Source: Catalinimonas alkaloidigena
GTDB taxonomy: Bacteria; Bacteroidota; Bacteroidia; Cytophagales; Cyclobacteriaceae
Direction of reading: 5' to 3'
Length of the DNA: 64,000 nucleotides
Assembly (NCBI RefSeq): GCF_029504655.1
Contig: NZ_JAQFIL010000001.1
Coordinates: 7,536,001-7,600,000, forward strand
Shown: positions 17,060 through 26,421 of the stretch, in pieces
Layout: each line of letters starts with the position of its first letter
Position numbering within the stretch: position 1 is the first letter of the stretch
Translations under genes and position numbers: made by a program
The notes under the pieces: model-generated
Database searches by the model: none
What the model saw: the letters and a program-made list of their open reading frames with translations, nothing else
Told to the model about the DNA's origin: nothing

Positions 17060-18931
17060 CTATTTTTGCTTTTTTGATAATATTGCTCTCATCCAAGAAG
17101 TTGTTACTTCCTTCAGGTCTAGCTTTCTACCCCTAAAAGCAAGAGGGTATTTTAAAATAATATCCAAGTGCGAAGTATCAGAGCCATACTTAATATCTTC
17201 CACCCTTAGATCATGCAACTCCCATATACTTTCAAATGCTTTAGTATCCCATTTGTTCATGGGTTGTAGCCCAACTTGCTTTTTTCCCAAGTCATACATT
17301 CCTAACTCTTGCAGTTTATCCATGTAAAATGATTCTGAAAAAAGGAACTGAGGGTAAGGCATATACAAAGTACGATAAGCATGTAGACCCCAGGGGCTAT
17401 TGTATAGTGGTCCAAATTCTATATAAACAATGGCACCAGGTTTTGCTACTCTGGATATTTCCTGAAGAGCAAATGCAGGGTCTGGCAAATGTTCAAAAGC
17501 ATTAAATGAAAAGATTAGGTCAAATTGTGAATCTTCAATAGGTAAAGAGTTATTTAAATCAGCTTGATAGAATTCAAGTCCCTTTGCTTCTGGAAGCCTC
17601 CAGTCTTCTATATCATGACAATGCCCTTCATGTCCATAAGTGGAGAGTACATAACTTGTCATGGCATCCCCGCAAGCAACTTCCAAAAATTTAAGGCCTT
17701 TCTGTTGCAGTGTAGGGATTTCGAGTATAGCAGATGCTCTTTTTATTCCTCTCTCCCAACTATGGTAGTAATCATATTTGTAGCCTGTTCTAGGAGAGTA
17801 CTTGGATTGTAACTGTTGAAAAACTGCGTGATCATCATAATTTTCAGGAGGGTGCTGCGAAGCAAGTATTTGAGATACCTGTATCCTATTTTTTTTTTTC
17901 TCAGCCTTTTTTTTTCTCCCTTTAAGTAAAGATTTGACTTTCCGGAAGCCTCCTAAAAAAATACGCATAACCTTGGAAGATTTACCAAACAATAATATTA
18001 TACTTTTTAGCATAGAGGGCTTGTCCTGGCTATGAATGACTGCGTGCCAAAAATGACTAATAGCTTTTAAATATTTGTGCTCCTGAATATAAAGTTGAGC
18101 TTCAGCTAAGTGAAACTTAGCGGTTTGTTCACGAATTAGCTTATCATATTTGTAATCAAAATGTTCATTGATGATACCCAGCATGGACATTCTGTTTCTA
18201 TGCAATAAGTGCCCTTTTTGTGTAGAATGTGCCCGTGTTATCCCTCCCTGGTTAATTCTGTAAACAGACATAAATTCATTAATGAATCTTCCCTTACCAT
18301 ATTGAGCTAGTAAAATTAATAGATAAATGTCACCAGCAACTGCTTTATGGTAATACCAATCAGGGAATTTTTTGATTAAATTGTTTTTGAAGAGAATACT
18401 AGAAGTATGTCCCCTACTAACCAAGCCTTTTTTTTCTCTAAAATAATCTACATCAATAAAGTCTTTAAGAATAAGCTCCTCTTTAAAGTGATTAATAGCT
18501 ATTTTATCTGGTTTGTTTGTACCTTCAAATCTGAGATAAGAATTATGAAGACAAATGACATAGTCAGTATTAGATTCCAAGAAATCTACTTGTTTTTGTA
18601 ATTTCAGAGGATCTGTCCAGTAATCGTCTCCTTCACAGAGTGCTATATATTTTCCTTTAGCTTTAGGCCACACAAAAGTAGGTGAAGGGCGGATTCCTTT
18701 TGACCATTGATTTTCAGTTTGGTAGATGGGCTTTATTATATGAGGATACTTTTCTTCATATTCTCGTATAATCTTGGAAGTATTGTCAGTGGATGCATCA
18801 TCATGAATAATAACCTCAATATCAAAATTTGTTTTTTGCATCAAAAAACTTTCGATTGCTTTTCGTATAAAGCTTTCTTGGTTATAAGTAATGCAACATA
18901 CACTTACTAATGGAGTTGGGTTTAGATTCAT
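17060..18931 (-). CDS. GT2 glycosyltransferase - SAM methyltransferase fusion
   Basis: 623 residues in two enzymes. Residues 1-240 are a GT2 domain: LVSVCCITYNQESFIRKAIE, then EVIIHDDASTDNTSKII and YIALCEGDDYWTDP (the EGDDYW variant of DxD). Residues 240-335 are helical and 337-350 form a Lys-rich linker. Residues from about 400 form a methyltransferase, with KFLEVACGDAMTSYVLS as motif I (near 413-421) and FDLIFSFNAFEHLPDPAFA downstream. A fusion suggests that sugar transfer and methylation of that sugar, or chain-end capping, are linked. The linker is encoded by runs of 11 and 9 adenines. The ATG overlaps the upstream stop by 1 bp (TAATG). Confidence 0.85.
   Translation of the reverse strand: MNLNPTPLVSVCCITYNQESFIRKAIESFLMQKTNFDIEVIIHDDASTDNTSKIIREYEEKYPHIIKPIYQTENQWSKGIRPSPTFVWPKAKGKYIALCEGDDYWTDPLKLQKQVDFLESNTDYVICLHNSYLRFEGTNKPDKIAINHFKEELILKDFIDVDYFREKKGLVSRGHTSSILFKNNLIKKFPDWYYHKAVAGDIYLLILLAQYGKGRFINEFMSVYRINQGGITRAHSTQKGHLLHRNRMSMLGIINEHFDYKYDKLIREQTAKFHLAEAQLYIQEHKYLKAISHFWHAVIHSQDKPSMLKSIILLFGKSSKVMRIFLGGFRKVKSLLKGRKKKAEKKKNRIQVSQILASQHPPENYDDHAVFQQLQSKYSPRTGYKYDYYHSWERGIKRASAILEIPTLQQKGLKFLEVACGDAMTSYVLSTYGHEGHCHDIEDWRLPEAKGLEFYQADLNNSLPIEDSQFDLIFSFNAFEHLPDPAFALQEISRVAKPGAIVYIEFGPLYNSPWGLHAYRTLYMPYPQFLFSESFYMDKLQELGMYDLGKKQVGLQPMNKWDTKAFESIWELHDLRVEDIKYGSDTSHLDIILKYPLAFRGRKLDLKEVTTSWMRAILSKKQK
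17889..17915 (-). repeat. Two poly-A tracts (A11 and A9) in the fusion-gene linker
   Basis: On the coding (minus) strand, A11 (17899-17889) and A9 (17915-17907) are separated by 7 bases and encode the KKK/KKK part of the linker between the GT2 and methyltransferase domains. Runs of this length are slippage-prone in replication and transcription. A slip of one base would end translation after the GT2 domain. Confidence 0.6.
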
Positions 18932-19590
18932 TAAATGTTTTTAGTCTTTATCACTCTTGCCGGATTCCCAGCAACGATTGAATTTTCAGGCACATCTTTC
19001 AAGACCACCGCCCCCATTCCAACTAGGCTAAAATCTCCGATTTTTACCTTTTCTCTAATTGTAGCATTACTACCAATATGACAAGCTTTGCCCACATGGA
19101 CATTGGCACCTATTACAGCATTAGTTGCTACTGAAACATATTGATCCAAAAAAGTATCATGTCCGATAAAGGTATTAGCCAGCAGCATACAATTGTCAGA
19201 GATATTTGTATCTGAACTTAATTGTGATAAAGGAGCCATTAATACCCCTTGCCCTATTGAGCAATAATCCCAAGGGACTATAGCTGTAGGATCAATAAGG
19301 TTAACATATCGCTCTTTGGGAATGCCTAATTTTTGAAGGGTTTCATAAACTTCTTTTTCACGAGTCATTCCTACAAAACCGTTGAAAAAGTAGATTTCTT
19401 CATCAGTTATATATTTCTGAATATTTTCAGTCTTATCGATTACTTTAATTTTTTTATACTTACCGATAGTATTCCCGACAGGAACAACATCATTCACGAA
19501 ACCAAGTAGTTCATAACCAGTCATTTTATCAATGATAGATGAGGCAATCATACCTATACCACTACCTCCTAATACTATAATCTTTTTCAT
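18931..19590 (-). CDS. PglD/NeuD-family sugar O/N-acyltransferase
   Basis: 219 residues. The N-terminal PglD_N domain begins KKIIVLGGSGIGMIASSIID (Rossmann-like sugar-nucleotide binding). From about residue 100 it is a left-handed beta-helix of hexapeptide repeats (AIVPWDYCSIGQGVLMAP onwards), with NTFIGHDTFLDQYVSVA carrying the likely catalytic His, and the cap VPENSIVAGNPARVIK. Family members put acetyl or another acyl group from a CoA thioester on an amino or hydroxyl group of a nucleotide sugar. It directly follows CitE, MaoC and DegT genes (gaps of 3-5 bp). The acceptor may therefore be the amine installed by the aminotransferase, and the acyl donor may be the product of the CoA enzymes; this is inference. 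Confidence 0.85.
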   Translation of the reverse strand: MKKIIVLGGSGIGMIASSIIDKMTGYELLGFVNDVVPVGNTIGKYKKIKVIDKTENIQKYITDEEIYFFNGFVGMTREKEVYETLQKLGIPKERYVNLIDPTAIVPWDYCSIGQGVLMAPLSQLSSDTNISDNCMLLANTFIGHDTFLDQYVSVATNAVIGANVHVGKACHIGSNATIREKVKIGDFSLVGMGAVVLKDVPENSIVAGNPARVIKTKNI

Positions 19591-19593
19591 AAA

Positions 19594-20478
19594 TTAAGGT
19601 TTAGCCTGTATAAGCGTATGCTTTTTTAAAATGTTTTTTGCCTGAAGCACCATCGGAGGACCTACGAATTTACCATTGATAACTGTCACCCCTTTTCCTT
19701 CTTCTTCAGCCTTTGCAGCCAAACGAATCATTTCTTCAGCTCCATTGACTTCTTCTACAGTAGGGGAAAAGTACTGGTGTACCAATGGGAGTTCTTTAGG
19801 GTTGAGTACGAGCATTCCTTCAAACCCAAGATTTTTTGCTACAATCAAATTCTTTTCTAAATCCTCCAGATCATGTACCTTAATATGTACGGTATCTATA
19901 GGCACTACTCCATGCGCTCTGGCAGCCATTGCAATCATAGCCCGGGCAGTAAATATACTTTGCCCAGCATCATCATGCACTCCCTGCAAGTCCGTTACAA
20001 AATCTTCACATCCAAATGCGATAGCTATTACCCTTGAAGATGCTTTGCAAATATCTTGTGCGTTAAGTACAGCTGAAGCTGTCTCAATCAAAGGAATAAT
20101 TTTGTATGTACCTACTTTTATTCCTTTTTCGTATTCAATAGTTTCTAATAGTTTATCAAAAAAGTATACGTCTTGTCCTGTTTTAGACTTAGGATAAACA
20201 AAGCCATGTACTCCTTCAATGGTTAGTTGATGGATGTCCTTAAGTAAGTGTCCACTTTCTCTGTCATTTACTCTTGGAAAAACAGCATACTTTTGAAAAT
20301 AACCTTCTCTTAAATACTGTTCAATCTTATCGCGTGCTAATTGCTTATTAGATGATGGCTGAACAGAATCTTCTATATCAAGTAATAGGACATCTGCCTT
20401 TGATCTTGCAGCACTATTCAAAAGACGTTCGTTATGCCCAGGTACGAACATAAGGCTGCGTAGCAAAAAATCTTTCAT
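19594..20478 (-). CDS. CitE/HpcH-HpaI-like CoA-ester lyase
   Basis: 294 residues of the citrate lyase beta / malyl-CoA lyase family. Visible active-site pieces are LLLDIEDSVQPSSN (33-45), FPRVND with R69, PLIETASAVLN with E132, and FGCEDFVTDLQGVHD with E158/D159, the Mg-binding acidic pair. These enzymes reversibly cleave a beta-hydroxyacyl-CoA such as malyl-, methylmalyl- or citramalyl-CoA into a short acyl-CoA and glyoxylate or pyruvate. There are no citrate lyase alpha or gamma partners here, so it is a free-standing CoA lyase. It is locked between a MaoC hydratase and an acyltransferase with 3-bp gaps, unusual in a capsule locus, and probably makes or uses an acyl-CoA for decoration. Confidence 0.8.
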   Translation of the reverse strand: MKDFLLRSLMFVPGHNERLLNSAARSKADVLLLDIEDSVQPSSNKQLARDKIEQYLREGYFQKYAVFPRVNDRESGHLLKDIHQLTIEGVHGFVYPKSKTGQDVYFFDKLLETIEYEKGIKVGTYKIIPLIETASAVLNAQDICKASSRVIAIAFGCEDFVTDLQGVHDDAGQSIFTARAMIAMAARAHGVVPIDTVHIKVHDLEDLEKNLIVAKNLGFEGMLVLNPKELPLVHQYFSPTVEEVNGAEEMIRLAAKAEEEGKGVTVINGKFVGPPMVLQAKNILKKHTLIQAKP

Positions 20479-20481
20479 AGC

Positions 20482-20943
20482 TTATGAGTTCCTTTTTTTT
20501 ATCAATACTTTTCTTTTAAAAGAAAGCACATCAATTTGCTGTTGATTGTAACCTACTGTTTCTACATAAATAATTCCACGATCAGATTTAGACTTAGAAG
20601 GCAATACTTCCAAAATTTTTGATTTAGCATACAACGTATCATTAATAAATACGGGTGCAAGGTGCTTAACTTCCTCGTATATTAAATTTGCGATTGCTTT
20701 ACCACTAATATCAGGAACGGTTATTCCTACTACTAGACTGAAAACTAAAGTGCCTACCACTAGTATTCTACCATGCTGATTATGCAAAGCATAATCATGA
20801 TTCAAGTGAACAGGATGATGATTCATGGTTAGAAGGCTGAATAGATTATTGTCACTTTCAAAAATTGTTTTAGAAAGTTCGTGCTCTATTACTTCTCCCA
20901 CTTTGAATTCCTCAAAGTAATGACCCATTACACTTCTTTGCAT
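20482..20943 (-). CDS. MaoC-like (R)-hydratase/dehydratase
   Basis: 153 residues, one hot-dog fold. The start GHYFEEFKVGEVIEH is typical of MaoC proteins, and LLTMNHHPVHLNHDYA (38-52) is the hydratase motif. In it the usual catalytic Asp is Asn41 while His46 is kept, as in the mesaconyl-CoA-hydratase-like subgroup. GRILVVGTLVFSLVVGI follows as in that subgroup. Those enzymes hydrate mesaconyl- or similar enoyl-CoA to a beta-hydroxyacyl-CoA that CitE-type lyases cleave, which matches the neighbouring gene. An ATG at 20928 (MGHYFEE) is an equally good or better start than the one used. Confidence 0.78.
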   Translation of the reverse strand: MQRSVMGHYFEEFKVGEVIEHELSKTIFESDNNLFSLLTMNHHPVHLNHDYALHNQHGRILVVGTLVFSLVVGITVPDISGKAIANLIYEEVKHLAPVFINDTLYAKSKILEVLPSKSKSDRGIIYVETVGYNQQQIDVLSFKRKVLIKKRNS

Positions 20944-20948
20944 ATATT

Positions 20949-22028
20949 CTAGTAATTTTGAGTTCTTAATAATATCCTTACTATCATTAGTTGCTCTTCA
21001 CGAGACAGGTCATGATAAAGAGGTAGACATAATATCCTTTTAGCAATATCATCAGAGATTGGCGGAGAAGGAGTAGAAACATAATCTAATGAAGATAAGG
21101 AAGGGTAGAAGTAACGCCTGGGAGAGATATTTCTTTTTTCCAACTCAGCCTTCATCTTGAGGGCTATTTCTTCTGACTCAAAAATCACCGGATAATAGGC
21201 ATAGTTGAAATCACAACCCTGCTGTATTACTGGCTTCTGTACTTTCAAATTTTGCAGCATTTCATCATAAAAAAGCGATTGCTCTTTTCTGCGTTGTATA
21301 ATCTCCCCAACATATTTCAAATTTACCAGCCCCATAGCAGCATGAAATTCTGAATTTTTACCATTGATGCCTACCCCATTAAATTTCTCAGGACCATCAT
21401 GGCCGAAATTTCGCATATAGGCCATTCTCTTAAGTAAATCAGCGTTTTGGGTAAATACTGCTCCACCTTCAATGGTATGGAAGAGCTTAGTAGCATGAAA
21501 ACTGGTTGTACTGACATCCCCATACGCAAAAATACTTTTGCCTTTATATACTGTCCCAAAACAGTGGGCAGCATCATAAATTACTTTAAGCTTATGCTTA
21601 GATGCTATTTTTTCAATAGCATTAATATCACAGCTGTTCCCAAAACAATGAGTAGCTAAAATACCACTTACATCATCAGTGATGGCTTCCTCTATTTTAT
21701 CAGCATCAATATTTAGTGTATGCTGATCAATATCTACGAATAAAGGTTCACAGTGCTCCCATACGATACTACTGGTAGTGGCCACATAACTAAAAGGGGT
21801 GGTAATAATTTTCCCTTTTAATCCAAGAGCTCTGATAGCAATTTGAATAGCAACAGTACCATTAGTCAAAAAAAGTAAATGCTTTTGCCCAAAATATTTT
21901 TTTAACTGGATTTCCAGCTCATTGACTAATGGACCATTGTTGGTCAGCCAGTTTCTTTTCCAGATACCTTCCACATACTTATCATATTCCTCTTTAGGTG
22001 GCAGGAAGGGTTGAGTGACATTAATCAT
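20949..22028 (-). CDS. DegT/DnrJ/EryC1/StrS sugar aminotransferase
   Basis: 359 residues. VIYDAAHCFGTVYKGKS (D152 contacts the pyridine nitrogen) and STTSFHATKLFHTIEGGA (Lys181 forms the PLP Schiff base, followed by EGG) are the defining motifs. The opening VTQPFLPPKEEYDKYVEGIW and RNWLTNNGPLVNELE are standard for nucleotide-sugar 3- or 4-aminotransferases such as RfbE, FdtB and WecE. It should use glutamate to aminate a keto-sugar nucleotide. No dedicated 4,6-dehydratase is present in the window, so the keto-sugar must come from elsewhere. The ATG overlaps the wzt stop by 4 bp and a MaoC gene follows after 5 bp. Confidence 0.88.
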   Translation of the reverse strand: MINVTQPFLPPKEEYDKYVEGIWKRNWLTNNGPLVNELEIQLKKYFGQKHLLFLTNGTVAIQIAIRALGLKGKIITTPFSYVATTSSIVWEHCEPLFVDIDQHTLNIDADKIEEAITDDVSGILATHCFGNSCDINAIEKIASKHKLKVIYDAAHCFGTVYKGKSIFAYGDVSTTSFHATKLFHTIEGGAVFTQNADLLKRMAYMRNFGHDGPEKFNGVGINGKNSEFHAAMGLVNLKYVGEIIQRRKEQSLFYDEMLQNLKVQKPVIQQGCDFNYAYYPVIFESEEIALKMKAELEKRNISPRRYFYPSLSSLDYVSTPSPPISDDIAKRILCLPLYHDLSREEQLMIVRILLRTQNY

Positions 22029-23272
22029 ACAAATTTACCTTCGTCTATTATTACGTTCCAATCTAGTTTTGGCCTTATTAACCCTTCTTTTTTACCTTTC
22101 CATCCAAAGGTATTATTAATAGGTCTAATAATTTCAAAGCTGAGAAGATCATTATGCTCGTATAATACAGTTCCTCTATTTTTAACTACTAGCAATCTGC
22201 TGATGTAATACTTTCCTTCATTCAACAAGTTATCAGGAATAGTGCAGGTTGCTTTAAGTAATCCTTTCGCTAGCCTATTTTCTTTCTCTATCCTGGCAGT
22301 ACTACCTGTAAAAATCACATTTCCCATTTCATCTGCAAGATGAAAAGTAACGTCCAAATGAGTATTTGTGTCCATTTCAGTAAGAATGGAAAAATTGAGT
22401 TTTAGCTCTTCTTCAGTAGTAAAAGTAGAAACCTCTTCAGAATGAGGAGAAGAAATGCCCACTTGAAGAATCTTTATTCCATTTTCTCCTGGAGCATGTT
22501 CAATATCCCATGTATGATTTCCTTGTGCCTCACCCCCTTCAGTCAAATAATCAGAGATAATAGGGTCTATTTTACCCTGTTTTGCAACTTTACCATTTTT
22601 AAGATAGACTCCGGAAGTACACAAGTCTCTAACAGCTCCCATATTATGACTGACAAATATTATTGTTCTCCCTTCTCCTGTTACATCTTGCATCTTTCCT
22701 AGACATTTTTTTTGAAACTCAGCATCACCAACTGCCAATACCTCATCAATAATGAGAATCTCAGGATCTAAATGCGCAGCTACGGCAAACGCAAGACGAA
22801 CTTTCATACCTGAAGAGTATCTTTTTACAGGAGTATCCAAAAATTTTTGTACACCACTAAACTCAGCAATTTCATCAAATTTAGCTTTTACTTCTGCTCG
22901 CGACATGCCCAAAATTGTACCGTTCAGAAAAACATTTTCTCTACCTGTTAGCTCTTGATGAAAGCCAGTCCCTACTTCTAATAGAGAGGACACTCTACCG
23001 TTAATAATAATTTTACCTTCAGTAGGCTCTGTAATTCTGGATAAAACTTTTAACAATGTACTTTTGCCGGCTCCATTTTTACCAATAATACCTACCGCTT
23101 CACCACGCCCCACTTTAAATGATACATCTTTAATGGCCCAAAACTCTTCAGTTTTCTGATTAGCATTATTGGTAAAGAAAGATGCAATGGTTTCTTTTAA
23201 GCTTCCACTTGAAGTGTCTCCTATGGTATATTTTTTAGATACACTATGTATGTCTACGGCAATTTCACTCAT
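22025..23272 (-). CDS. wzt: Polysaccharide ABC exporter ATPase with Wzt C-terminal domain
   Basis: 415 residues. The nucleotide-binding domain holds Walker A GIIGKNGAGKSTLLKVLS, the signature YSSGMKVRLAFAVA and Walker B EILIIDEVLAVGDAEFQ, with the H-loop FVSHN. After about residue 240 comes a beta-rich Wzt C-terminal domain (from about KILQVGISSPHSEE), which in homologues reads the terminal modification of the finished chain before export. The ATG at 23272 is preferred: the longer frame would need a TTG at 23293 inside the permease gene. With Wzm it exports the whole polysaccharide across the inner membrane. The presence of the recognition domain suits the methyltransferase and acyltransferase in the same operon. 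Confidence 0.9.
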   Translation of the reverse strand: MSEIAVDIHSVSKKYTIGDTSSGSLKETIASFFTNNANQKTEEFWAIKDVSFKVGRGEAVGIIGKNGAGKSTLLKVLSRITEPTEGKIIINGRVSSLLEVGTGFHQELTGRENVFLNGTILGMSRAEVKAKFDEIAEFSGVQKFLDTPVKRYSSGMKVRLAFAVAAHLDPEILIIDEVLAVGDAEFQKKCLGKMQDVTGEGRTIIFVSHNMGAVRDLCTSGVYLKNGKVAKQGKIDPIISDYLTEGGEAQGNHTWDIEHAPGENGIKILQVGISSPHSEEVSTFTTEEELKLNFSILTEMDTNTHLDVTFHLADEMGNVIFTGSTARIEKENRLAKGLLKATCTIPDNLLNEGKYYISRLLVVKNRGTVLYEHNDLLSFEIIRPINNTFGWKGKKEGLIRPKLDWNVIIDEGKFV

Positions 23273-23276
23273 GATA

Positions 23277-24110
23277 TTAGATGATATCAGCAATAGTTCG
23301 TTCTACTTTTTTAAAGTAAAATAAAGAACTTATGAATAATAAGATAACTACAAAAAAGGAAACATACGAAAGTATGTTCGGAGGATCAGTACCCAACACA
23401 GTCCATCGGAAACCGTCAATTACTCCTGCAATAGGATTAAGGTAATAAATGATTAGAGCCCAATTTGGAATACGATCAGCAAAAATACTTGCAGGGTAAG
23501 CAACTGGAGTAAAGAACATCCCAAATCTTACCAGAAATGGAACAATCTGCTGAAAGTCTCTATACCTTATAGTCAGGGCACTTAACCAAATCCCTACTCC
23601 TAATGCTGCAATAACGGCCATCAAAATGAAGAAAGGCAAAAAGATAATATTTGGAGAAGGCGCATACTGATAAAATATTAATAACAAAAAGATAATTAGA
23701 AGAGCAATAAAAAAATCAATCAACCCTACCAAAGCTTTTGACAAAGGTATGATAAGACGAGGAAAATAAATTTTTTGCACCATACCTTGAGAGCCAATGA
23801 TAGAATTACCAGCTTGATTCATCACTGATGAAAAATAAGTCCATGCTGCCAAGCCGCAAGCTGCAAATAATATGTATGGAATCTCACCTGTATTAAGTCT
23901 TAATCCGCGGCTAAATACCAATGCAAAGACAATCAATGTCATGAAAGGTTGTATAAAAGCCCATGCAAACCCCAAAAAAGTTTGTGCATATTTCACTTTA
24001 AAATCTCTTTGGGCAAGCGTGTAAAAAAGATCTTTATAGCTAAAGAGCTCTTTTAGATCAAGTGAAAGGACACTTTTATTGGCATCTATGATTACTTTAT
24101 GATTTGCCAT
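23277..24110 (-). CDS. wzm: Polysaccharide ABC exporter permease
   Basis: 277 residues of the ABC2_membrane family with six predicted membrane segments. It includes FAWAFIQPFMTLIVFALVFS early, KALVGLIDFFIALLIIFLLL in the middle and VSFFVVILLFISSLFYF at the end. DLKELFSYKDLFYTLAQRDF and KVKYAQTFLGFAW match the cytoplasmic start of Wzm/KpsM/TagG proteins. It forms the membrane channel with the adjacent ATPase (4 bp downstream) and moves undecaprenyl-linked glycan to the periplasm. It follows the epimerase gene by 8 bp. Confidence 0.9.
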   Translation of the reverse strand: MANHKVIIDANKSVLSLDLKELFSYKDLFYTLAQRDFKVKYAQTFLGFAWAFIQPFMTLIVFALVFSRGLRLNTGEIPYILFAACGLAAWTYFSSVMNQAGNSIIGSQGMVQKIYFPRLIIPLSKALVGLIDFFIALLIIFLLLIFYQYAPSPNIIFLPFFILMAVIAALGVGIWLSALTIRYRDFQQIVPFLVRFGMFFTPVAYPASIFADRIPNWALIIYYLNPIAGVIDGFRWTVLGTDPPNILSYVSFFVVILLFISSLFYFKKVERTIADII

Positions 24111-24118
24111 TTTTATTT

Positions 24119-25138
24119 TTACTTCGTGTAATATTCTCTATACCAGTCTACAAACTTTTGAATACCCTCAATGAGAGGAGTGGCTGGTTTAAAGCCAACA
24201 TCTTTGATCAGGTCATCTACATCTGCAAATGTTGCTGGCACATCGCCATCTTGTATGGGCATCATATTTTTCTGAGCCTCCATACCCAATGCCTGTTCCA
24301 AGGTGCTTATAAAGTCTAATAACTTAACTGGATTGTTGTTGCCAATGTTATAAAGGGCATAGGGGGCAAAACTACTGGCTGCGTCAGGGTTGTTACCGTC
24401 CCAACTAGGGCTAGGTGATGCGACATGAGGCAACAGTTTGATGACTCCTTCTACAATATCATCCACATAGGTGAAGTCTCTTTTCATTTCACCATTGTTG
24501 TACACATCAATTGGTCTATTCTCTAGTATAGCTTTGGTAAATAGAAAGAGCGCCATATCTGGTCGCCCGTAAGGGCCATAGACTGTAAAGAAGCGCAGAC
24601 CGGTAGTAGGAATATTGTATAAGTTTGAATAAGTATGTGCCATCAATTCATTGGACTTCTTGGTAGCTGCATACAATGAAACCGGATGGTCTACATTATG
24701 ATGGACAGAAAAAGGCATCTTTGAATTGGCGCCATATACAGAACTAGAGGAGGCGTATACCAGATGCTCTACAGGATAGTGCCGGCAAGCCTCCAATATG
24801 TTTAGAAAGCCAGTAACATTAGCATCTATATAAGCATAAGGGTTGACCAGCGAGTATCGTACCCCTGCCTGCGCCGCAAGGTTTACCACATAGTGAAACT
24901 TTTCTGTCTCAAAAAGCTGATCTATCCGCTCTTTTTCCAAAAGGTCTATCTTATGAAAAGAAAAGGTACTCAGTACCTTTAATATATCAAGACGACTCTT
25001 TTTAAGATTGGGATCATAATAATCGTTCAGGTTATCTATCCCCACTACCTCAAAACCTTGCTGACAAAGTTTTTGTGAAAGGTGAAAACCAATAAAACCA
25101 GCTGCGCCGGTGACTAACACTTTTTTTGTTTGGCTCAT
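24119..25138 (-). CDS. NAD-dependent UDP-uronate 4-epimerase (CapI/LspL-like)
   Basis: 339 residues, an extended short-chain dehydrogenase. [18 protein letters not shown] binds [21 protein letters not shown] is the hallmark of UDP-glucuronate 4-epimerases, and [19 protein letters not shown] contains the catalytic Tyr-x3-Lys. [19 protein letters not shown] is also typical. The expected reaction is UDP-GlcA to UDP-GalA, or, together with the dehydrogenase next door, UDP-GlcNAcA to UDP-GalNAcA. It provides an acidic precursor for the polysaccharide. Gaps of 8 bp on both sides place it firmly in the operon. Confidence 0.85.
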   Translation of the reverse strand: MSQTKKVLVTGAAGFIGFHLSQKLCQQGFEVVGIDNLNDYYDPNLKKSRLDILKVLSTFSFHKIDLLEKERIDQLFETEKFHYVVNLAAQAGVRYSLVNPYAYIDANVTGFLNILEACRHYPVEHLVYASSSSVYGANSKMPFSVHHNVDHPVSLYAATKKSNELMAHTYSNLYNIPTTGLRFFTVYGPYGRPDMALFLFTKAILENRPIDVYNNGEMKRDFTYVDDIVEGVIKLLPHVASPSPSWDGNNPDAASSFAPYALYNIGNNNPVKLLDFISTLEQALGMEAQKNMMPIQDGDVPATFADVDDLIKDVGFKPATPLIEGIQKFVDWYREYYTK

Positions 25139-25146
25139 AATAAATA

Positions 25147-26421
25147 TTACAGCTTACCGTCTACCAAATTTTTATCAAGTATGCTTTTGACATCATATAT
25201 AACGCCATTTTCTTTTTTTACTTCCTTCAGGTCAAGTTGTAGAAAATGTTTGTGACCTACAGCCATTACTATGCCTTCATATGCTTTATTAGGTACAGAA
25301 AGAAGTTCTATACCATATTCTTCATATACTTCACTGAAGTTAGCTAATGGATCATAAACTTCTACATTTACTCCAAAATCCTGTAATTCCCTGATAATAT
25401 CAATAACCCTGCTATTACGTATGTCCGGGCAGTTCTCTTTAAAAGTAATTCCTAATATGAGGACTTGAGCGCCTTTAATAGCATGACCTTTCCGGGAAAG
25501 AAGTTTCACTACTTTATTTGCTACAAAACTCCCCATATTGTCGTTGATCCTTCTGCCGGATAATATGACCTGAGGGTGATAACCTATGCTTTCAGCTTTA
25601 TGCGTAAGATAATAAGGGTCTACACCAATGCAATGTCCTCCCACTAGACCGGGCCTGAAAGGAAGAAAGTTCCACTTGGTCCCGGCAGCTTCCAGCACTT
25701 CCTGGGTATCAATCTGGAGACGGTCAAAAATTAAGGCAAGCTCATTAACAAAAGCGATGTTAAGGTCTCGTTGAGCGTTTTCTATCACTTTGGCTGCCTC
25801 AGCTATTCTGATAGAAGATGCTTTATGGGTACCTGCAGTGATGATACCCTGATAAAGCTGATCCACTTTTTCAGCGATCTCGGGCGTACTTCCACTGGTT
25901 ACTTTTTTAATAGAATGAACCCGATGCTCTTTGTCACCGGGATTGATCCGCTCGGGTGAGTACCCACAGTAAAAATCCTGATTGTAAACTAAGCCACTTT
26001 GTTGCTCAAGAATAGGAACACAATCATCTTCCGTGCAGCCGGGATAAACGGTAGACTCGTAAATTACAATATCACCTTGTTTAAGCAATTTTCCTACTGT
26101 CTCACTTGCTCTGCGAAGCGGAGTGAGGTCAGGTTTTTTGTACTGATCAATAGGCGTGGGTACCGTGACTATGTAGATATTACAATCTTTGATATCTTCA
26201 AGTTGGTTGGTAAAGGTAAGTCCGGAGGCTTGTTTAAATTCCTCGGGTTCTACCTCACCGGTACTATCCTTTCCTTCCTGTAATTCCAGGATTCTCTTGT
26301 GGTTGATATCAAAACCTATAACCTCGTATTCTTTTTCTTTTCCAAACTCAATAGCCAGAGGAAGGCCTACATACCCTAAACCTATGACGGATATTTTAGT
26401 ACTGTCAGTATTAATATCCAC
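25147..26421 (-). CDS. tviB: UDP-HexNAc 6-dehydrogenase (TviB/WbpA-type)
   Basis: 424 residues of the nucleotide-sugar dehydrogenase family. [20 protein letters not shown] binds [21 protein letters not shown] and [15 protein letters not shown] are characteristic of the TviB/WbpA group acting on UDP-GlcNAc or UDP-GalNAc, and [20 protein letters not shown] contains the catalytic Cys. It oxidises C6 twice to a uronic acid. The start codon is GTG at 26421, overlapping the preceding TAG by one base, so it is translated together with the co-polymerase. With the neighbouring epimerase it resembles the Vi-antigen precursor route. UDP-GlcNAc versus UDP-GalNAc preference is not decided. Confidence 0.85.
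   Translation of the reverse strand: MDINTDSTKISVIGLGYVGLPLAIEFGKEKEYEVIGFDINHKRILELQEGKDSTGEVEPEEFKQASGLTFTNQLEDIKDCNIYIVTVPTPIDQYKKPDLTPLRRASETVGKLLKQGDIVIYESTVYPGCTEDDCVPILEQQSGLVYNQDFYCGYSPERINPGDKEHRVHSIKKVTSGSTPEIAEKVDQLYQGIITAGTHKASSIRIAEAAKVIENAQRDLNIAFVNELALIFDRLQIDTQEVLEAAGTKWNFLPFRPGLVGGHCIGVDPYYLTHKAESIGYHPQVILSGRRINDNMGSFVANKVVKLLSRKGHAIKGAQVLILGITFKENCPDIRNSRVIDIIRELQDFGVNVEVYDPLANFSEVYEEYGIELLSVPNKAYEGIVMAVGHKHFLQLDLKEVKKENGVIYDVKSILDKNLVDGKL

Noticed and set aside
23273..23293. Longer wzt start with seven extra residues
   Set aside because: It would need a TTG codon inside the wzm gene; the ATG at 23272 gives the normal family start.
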